Part shown: positions 60,329-64,000 of the stretch, piece after piece | Layout of the letters: every line of letters begins with the position of its first letter | Numbering within the stretch: position 1 is the first letter of the stretch | Source: SCSIO-59966 sp046566185 | Lineage (GTDB): Bacteria; Actinomycetota; Actinomycetes; Actinomycetales; SCSIO-59966 | Length of the DNA stretch: 64,000 bases | Direction of reading: 5' to 3' | Assembly: GCA_046566185.1 (NCBI GenBank) | Contig: JBKHXE010000064.1 | Location: forward strand, 22,883 to 86,882 | Position numbers and translations under genes: made by a program | The notes under the pieces: generated by a model | Told to the model about the DNA's origin: nothing | Databases searched by the model: none | Seen by the model: the letters and a program-made list of their open reading frames with translations, nothing else

Positions 60329-61653
60329 GCACCGCCGTCGAGAGGGCCACCCGCCAGGCCTGGCTCGTCTGGGGCGTCGGCGTCCTGGCCTACACGGTCG
60401 CGGTCCTGCAACGGACGTCGTTCGGCGTCGCGGGCAACCAGGCCGCCGAGCGGTTCGGCAGCGGCGCCGCGATCGTCGGCACGTTCGTCGTCGTCCAGCT
60501 GCTGGTCTACGCGGCGATGCAGATCCCGGTCGGCGTGCTGCTCGACCGGTTCGGCAGCCGACGCATGGTCGTCGCCGGGCTGCTCCTCATGGGTGCCGGC
60601 CAGCTGACGCTCGCGCTGGCGGGTGCGGTGCCGACGGCCCTGGTCGCGCGCCTGCTCGTCGGGGCCGGCGACGCCATGATCTTCATCAGCGTGCTGCGGC
60701 TCGTGCCGGCCTGGTTCCCGTCGCGCCGGGCGCCGTTCGTCACCCAGCTGACCGGCATCCTCGGTCAGCTCGGGCAGGTGGCGAGCACCGTCCCGCTGGT
60801 CGCGCTGCTCAACGGTCCCGGCTGGGGCTGGGCGTTCGCCGGCGCCGGCGCGCTCGCCGTCCTCGCGGCGGTCGTCGTCCTCGCAGCGCTGCGCGACCAC
60901 CCGCCGGGCGCCGCCGCGCCGGGCCCGGCCCCGAGCGTCGCCGAGGTGCGGGCGCAGCTGGTCGCCGCGGCCCGCGAGCCGGGCACGCGGCTGGGCCTCT
61001 GGACGCACTTCACCGTGCAGTACGCCGGCACGGTCTTCGCGCTGCTGTGGGGGTTCCCCTTCCTCACCGCCGGGCAGGGACTCACGACGCAGACGGCCGC
61101 CGGCCTGCTCACGCTCATGGTCGCCATCGGCATGGCGTCCGGCCCGGTCCTGGCGCGGCTCACCGCACGTCACCCGCTGCACCGATCGAGCCTCGTGCTG
61201 GGCGTCGTCGCCCTGACGGTGGTGACCTGGACCGCCGTCCTCGCCTGGCCGGGGCCCGCTCCCCTGCCGCTGCTCGTCGCGCTCGTCGTCGTGCTCGCCG
61301 TGAACGGGCCGGCGTCCATGGTCGCGTTCGACTTCGCGCGCACCTTCAACCCGCCGAGCCGGCTCGGCAGCGCCACCGGGTTCGTCAACGTGGGGGGCTT
61401 CGTCGCGTCGCTGCTGACGATGCTGGCGATCGGGGTGGTCGTCGACCTGCGGACGGCGCCCGGCTCGACCTACGACCTCGACGCGTTCCGGGCCGCCTTC
61501 GCGGTGCAGTACGTGGTGTGGGCGGTCGGCGTCGCGGGGCTGGTGCGCAACCGCCGGGCGGCCCGCCGCGGGCTCGCCGCCCAGGGCACCGTCGTCCTGC
61601 CGCTGCACCGTGCGCTGCGCAACCGCCGCCGCAGCAGGCTCGCGGCCGCCTGA
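60325..61653 (+). CDS. MFS transporter
   Basis: The 442-residue permease has 12 helices and the loop 2-3 motif GVLLDRFGSRRM. The N-terminal LQRTSFGVAGNQAAERF and helix-4 RLLVGAGDAMIFI are typical of actinobacterial MFS proteins near sugar acid or organic acid uptake genes, but the substrate is not clear. It overlaps the GntR stop (GTGA), so the regulator probably responds to its substrate. Confidence 0.9.
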   Translation: MSTAVERATRQAWLVWGVGVLAYTVAVLQRTSFGVAGNQAAERFGSGAAIVGTFVVVQLLVYAAMQIPVGVLLDRFGSRRMVVAGLLLMGAGQLTLALAGAVPTALVARLLVGAGDAMIFISVLRLVPAWFPSRRAPFVTQLTGILGQLGQVASTVPLVALLNGPGWGWAFAGAGALAVLAAVVVLAALRDHPPGAAAPGPAPSVAEVRAQLVAAAREPGTRLGLWTHFTVQYAGTVFALLWGFPFLTAGQGLTTQTAAGLLTLMVAIGMASGPVLARLTARHPLHRSSLVLGVVALTVVTWTAVLAWPGPAPLPLLVALVVVLAVNGPASMVAFDFARTFNPPSRLGSATGFVNVGGFVASLLTMLAIGVVVDLRTAPGSTYDLDAFRAAFAVQYVVWAVGVAGLVRNRRAARRGLAAQGTVVLPLHRALRNRRRSRLAAA

Positions 61654-61660
61654 GTCGTCC

Positions 61661-62359
61661 TCAGGCGCCGCCGCTCCGCCACACCAGCACCCGGGTCCCC
61701 GTGGACGTGCGGACCTCCATCGACTCGATGTCGTCGCGGAGCAGCGCCGTCGCGCCGGGCACCGTGACGTCTCGGCCGGGGACGGCCCGCCAGGTCGCCA
61801 CCTGCTGGGGTCCCTCGCCGTCGTCCACGAGGAGGGAGAAGGTCGGCGGTGCGCGGTACGCCGGCTCCGTCGCCTCGTACCGGCACTCGAGGGTGATGCG
61901 CGTCCCCCACGGCACCGACTCCAGGCGGGCGGTCGCCGCCATCGGCGCCGCGTCGACGGCGTCGAGCGCCACGACCCGGACGTCGCCGGGCGGCGGCGGG
62001 GCATCCCGTCCGCCGAGGAGGAACCACCCTCCGAGCCCGGTGAGCACGGCGACGGCGGCGGCCGCCGCGGTCAGGACGACCCGGCGTCGCCTGCCGCGGG
62101 CGCGGACCTGCTCCAGCACGCCGTCGAGCAGGCCGGCGGGTGGTGCGGCCGTGCCGGCGTCGCCGGTCGCGAGGGCCGCGACGACGTCGTCAGGCACCCG
62201 GGCGAGCAGCGCGGGCAGCCCGGAGAGCTCCTCGGCCGCCCGCCGGCAGTCGGCGCAGGAGAGCAGATGGGCCTCGAAGGCCCGGGCGTCCGGGCCGTCC
62301 AGGGCCCCGAGCACGTAGGCGCCGACGTCGCTCGGGTGGGGATCGCGCGGCTCGGTCAC
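61661..62359 (-). CDS. ZAS-type anti-sigma factor
   Basis: The 232-residue membrane protein has the zinc-binding anti-sigma domain with H31, C35 and C38 (HLLSCADC, HxxxCxxC), a membrane helix (about residues 94-115, VVLTAAAAAVAVLTGLGGW) and an extracellular beta domain. It holds the adjacent ECF sigma factor inactive until thiol stress or another signal releases it. The GTG at 62359 overlaps the sigma stop (GTGA). Confidence 0.92.
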   Translation of the reverse strand: MTEPRDPHPSDVGAYVLGALDGPDARAFEAHLLSCADCRRAAEELSGLPALLARVPDDVVAALATGDAGTAAPPAGLLDGVLEQVRARGRRRRVVLTAAAAAVAVLTGLGGWFLLGGRDAPPPPGDVRVVALDAVDAAPMAATARLESVPWGTRITLECRYEATEPAYRAPPTFSLLVDDGEGPQQVATWRAVPGRDVTVPGATALLRDDIESMEVRTSTGTRVLVWRSGGA

Positions 62360-62865
62360 GGCGTCACCCCCATCTCCTCGAGGGCGAGCCGGAGCGCCCG
62401 CAGGGCGTAGTGCGTGCGCGACTTCACCGTGCCCTCCGGCACCGACAGGACCCGCGCGGCCTCCGCCACGCTGCGCCCGCGGTAGAAGCACTCCAGCAGC
62501 ACCCGGCGGTGGTCGGCGCTGAGGCGGCCGAGCGCGTCGGCCACCAGCCAGGCCTGCAGGACGTCGTCCGTCGGGTCCTCGGCGCCTGTCTCCGGCAGGT
62601 CGGCGGTCACCACCTCGTGACGGGACCGGGCGGAGCGCCACCGGTCGACGACGAGCCGGCGTGCCACGGTGAACAGCCACGCGCGGCGCGCCGGGTCCGG
62701 GGCCTCGAGGACGCCGTCCGTGCGCCACGCCCGCAGCAGCGTCTCCTGCACGACGTCCTCGGCGGCGCCGCGGTCACCGCCGGTCAGCCGCAGCGTGAAC
62801 GCCCAGAGCGCGCCAGCGTGCCGGCCGTGGAGGTCACGCAGCAGCTCCGTGCGGTCCGCGGGCAC
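62356..62865 (-). CDS. ECF sigma factor (SigL/SigK-like)
   Basis: The product is about 169 residues with region 2 (LLRDLHGRHAGALWAFTLRL, EDVVQETLLRAWR, WLFTVARRLVVDRWRS) and region 4 (LSADHRRVLLECFYRGRSVAEAARVLSVPEGTVKSRTHYALRAL as separate blocks). Start is taken at GTG 62865, six bases after AGGAGG; GTG at 62868 or 62892 are alternatives. A TGAACC-N16-CGTACT promoter upstream matches autoregulated SigL-type sigma factors. Confidence 0.92.
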   Translation of the reverse strand: MPADRTELLRDLHGRHAGALWAFTLRLTGGDRGAAEDVVQETLLRAWRTDGVLEAPDPARRAWLFTVARRLVVDRWRSARSRHEVVTADLPETGAEDPTDDVLQAWLVADALGRLSADHRRVLLECFYRGRSVAEAARVLSVPEGTVKSRTHYALRALRLALEEMGVTP

Positions 62866-62932
62866 CACGCACCTCCTCCGGCGGTCTGTCACCAGCGTGG
62901 CAGCGCCGTCGCGGCGGGTCAGCCGAGTCGGC

Positions 62933-63013
62933 TCAGGGGGCAGCGTGCACGCCGAGGCACGACGAGTAGCCCTGGTGCGCCCCGGCCAGCGGGACGACGA
63001 GGAGTCTGCGCAT
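62933..63013 (-). CDS. Possible leaderless 26-residue peptide before the sigma gene
   Basis: An ATG at 63013 encodes 26 residues (MRRLLVVPLAGAHQGYSSCL and six more) and ends at 62933, inside the 148-base leader between the ECF promoter and the sigma gene. It begins about where the transcript would start, so it may be a leaderless leader peptide. One Cys and two His residues are its only notable side chains. Evidence is thin. Confidence 0.35.
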   Translation of the reverse strand: MRRLLVVPLAGAHQGYSSCLGVHAAP

Positions 63014-63020
63014 GCCCACG

Positions 63021-63048
63021 AGTACGGAGCGGGAACCGGATCGGTTCA
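63021..63048 (-). promoter_or_regulatory. ECF sigma factor autoregulatory promoter
   Basis: Minus-strand TGAACC (63048-63043), 16 bases, CGTACT (63026-63021) fits the SigL consensus of mycobacteria (TGAACC-N16-18-CGTrr). The -35 lies within a palindrome GAACCGGATCGGTTC (63033-63047). It starts 12 bases after the TauE stop. Confidence 0.6.
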
Positions 63049-63059
63049 CTCCCCCCGCG

Positions 63060-63968
63060 TCATGATCGAGTGTGGCTCCGGCGCCCGACACGCGCGGCGT
63101 GTCCGTCGTCGGGCTCACACTCGGCGGAGGGGGGAGCGGAGGGGGGAGCGGCGCGGCGGGCCCGGACCGCGAGCGCGAGAGCGGCGACCGCGACCAGCGC
63201 GAGCCCGCCGAGGCCGACGGCCCAGCCGGTCTCCTGGCCGAGGACGACAGCCGCCATCACGAGCACGAACCAGCCGAAGCCCAGGCGGAGGTGCTCCGGA
63301 GAGATGCGACCGGCCAGCCGCCCGCCCACGAGGCTGCCGACGACCGCGGCGGTGGTCACCAGCGCGGCGAGGCCCCAGTCGATCTGGACGCTGGAGAGGT
63401 AGCCCGCCAGACCGGCCGCGGACTTCATCGCGATGACGAGCAGCGACGTGCCGACCGCGACCGGCATCGGCAGGCCGCCGAGCAGGGCGAGGGCCGGGAC
63501 GACGAGGAAGCCGCCACCTGCTCCCACGAGCCCGGTGACGAGGCCGACGACCAGTCCGTCGAGGACCACGCGGCCCACCGGCAGCGCGCCGTGAGCCCGC
63601 TCGGCGTCCACGCCCCGGCGTCCCCGGAGCATCGCGGCCCCGGTCGCGACCATCATCACCGCGAAGGCGACGAGCAGGACGGTGCCCGGGATGAACTCCG
63701 CGACCCGCCCGCCGGCGTAGGCCCCGGCCATGCCGGCGACCCCGAAGACGAGCCCGGTGCGCCACTGCACGCGCCCGGCGCGTGCGTGGCCGATCGTCGC
63801 GGCCGCGCTCGTCACGCCGACGACGAGCAGGGAGGTGGCGATCGCCTCCTTGGCCGGCATGCCCGCCACGTAGACCAGCAGCGGCACGGTGAGGATCGAC
63901 CCGCCTCCGCCGAGCAGTCCGAGGGAGACGCCGATGAGGACGGCGAGGACGGCGACGACTGCGGTCAC
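63060..63968 (-). CDS. TauE/SafE family (UPF0721) membrane transporter
   Basis: The 302-residue protein has about eight helices in two repeats with the repeated glycine motif (GLLGGGGSILTVPLLVYVAGMPAKEAIATS; GLVGAGGGFLVVPALALLGGLPMPVAVGTS), typical of sulfite/organosulfonate exporters. The GTG start overlaps the stop of the upstream frame (GTGA), so it is at least the second gene in its unit, cut by the window edge. Confidence 0.92.
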   Translation of the reverse strand: MTAVVAVLAVLIGVSLGLLGGGGSILTVPLLVYVAGMPAKEAIATSLLVVGVTSAAATIGHARAGRVQWRTGLVFGVAGMAGAYAGGRVAEFIPGTVLLVAFAVMMVATGAAMLRGRRGVDAERAHGALPVGRVVLDGLVVGLVTGLVGAGGGFLVVPALALLGGLPMPVAVGTSLLVIAMKSAAGLAGYLSSVQIDWGLAALVTTAAVVGSLVGGRLAGRISPEHLRLGFGWFVLVMAAVVLGQETGWAVGLGGLALVAVAALALAVRARRAAPPSAPPSAECEPDDGHAARVGRRSHTRS

Positions 63969-64000
63969 GAGCGGCTGCCGGGTGTCGAGGCGGCCAGCTG
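63965..64000 (-). CDS. C-terminal end of an upstream gene (cut by window edge)
   Basis: The last 36 bases hold 11 codons and a stop (QLAASTPGSRS) overlapping the TauE start by GTGA, the usual coupled arrangement. TauE-type exporters often follow a rhodanese or metallo-beta-lactamase gene, but the identity cannot be read from 11 residues. Confidence 0.4.
   Translation of the reverse strand, partial: QLAASTPGSRS

Overview
The window is 64 kb of very GC-rich DNA (roughly three quarters G+C by eye) with third-codon positions almost always G or C and frequent GTG starts. Gene content is that of a free-living actinobacterium: a cvn-type conservon (histidine kinase, roadblock, DUF742, GTPase), a bacterial proteasome activator (Bpa) and a PAC2 protein, an SSI-like lipoprotein, SEC-C/DUF5926 and ECF sigma factors. 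The exact genus cannot be fixed from these genes. I see no insertion sequences, prophage, CRISPR array or replication origin; this is ordinary chromosome with about 62 protein genes and one tRNA-Ser.

Layout. 1-9.9 kb: end of a sensor kinase operon, an MFS exporter with two DUF202 genes, an Fpg/Nei glycosylase, an SSI-like lipoprotein, a rhodanese, an AAA-type ATPase, a sigma factor/methylguanine methyltransferase pair, a glycerophosphodiesterase, and an RsbW-like kinase behind a SigB/SigF-type promoter. 10-23 kb: arginine deiminase, a glycosyltransferase, a large phosphatase-like membrane protein, larB-larC-GDT1, pheA, a lipid operon (diacylglycerol kinase, two PAP2 phosphatases, YihY) and serS. 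23-33.5 kb: two paralogous HAD phosphatases flanking a secreted ExeM/NucH nuclease, bpa, GNAT enzymes, a desulfurase-like PLP enzyme lacking the catalytic Cys, quinone oxidoreductase and a MobA-like protein. 33.7-42.9 kb: the conservon, a striking 22-bp perfect inverted repeat, cysK-cysE, a hydrolase, hsp20 under a CIRCE operator, and PAC2. 43-53.8 kb: a glycolate-to-malate locus (aceB-glcDEF, lctP-type permease, IclR regulator). 53.8-64 kb: a cNMP-binding histidine kinase overlapping a fused response regulator/thioredoxin-reductase-like protein, lhgO, tRNA-Ser, a GntR-MFS pair and an ECF sigma/ZAS anti-sigma operon.

How genes work together. Glycolate (or lactate) imported by the LctP-type permease would be oxidised by GlcDEF to glyoxylate, which AceB condenses with acetyl-CoA to malate. 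The aceB promoter and the lctP promoter carry nearly the same palindrome (GTTCCGkATmGCGGAAT) downstream of a well-formed -35/-10 pair, and the IclR gene lies beside lctP, so one regulator probably controls both units. LarB/LarC imply a nickel-pincer lactate racemase elsewhere in the genome.

The most unusual items are: (i) a 75-bp dyad-symmetric element present twice in intergenic DNA; (ii) the cNMP kinase plus RR-Grx-TrxR fusion in which the expected redox cysteines are missing; (iii) the shared IclR palindromes; (iv) a consistent leaderless-promoter pattern (NAnnnT then 6-8 nt then RTG) at about twenty genes, which also decides many starts; and (v) a ribosome binding site placed in a hairpin loop before a 27-codon leader frame.
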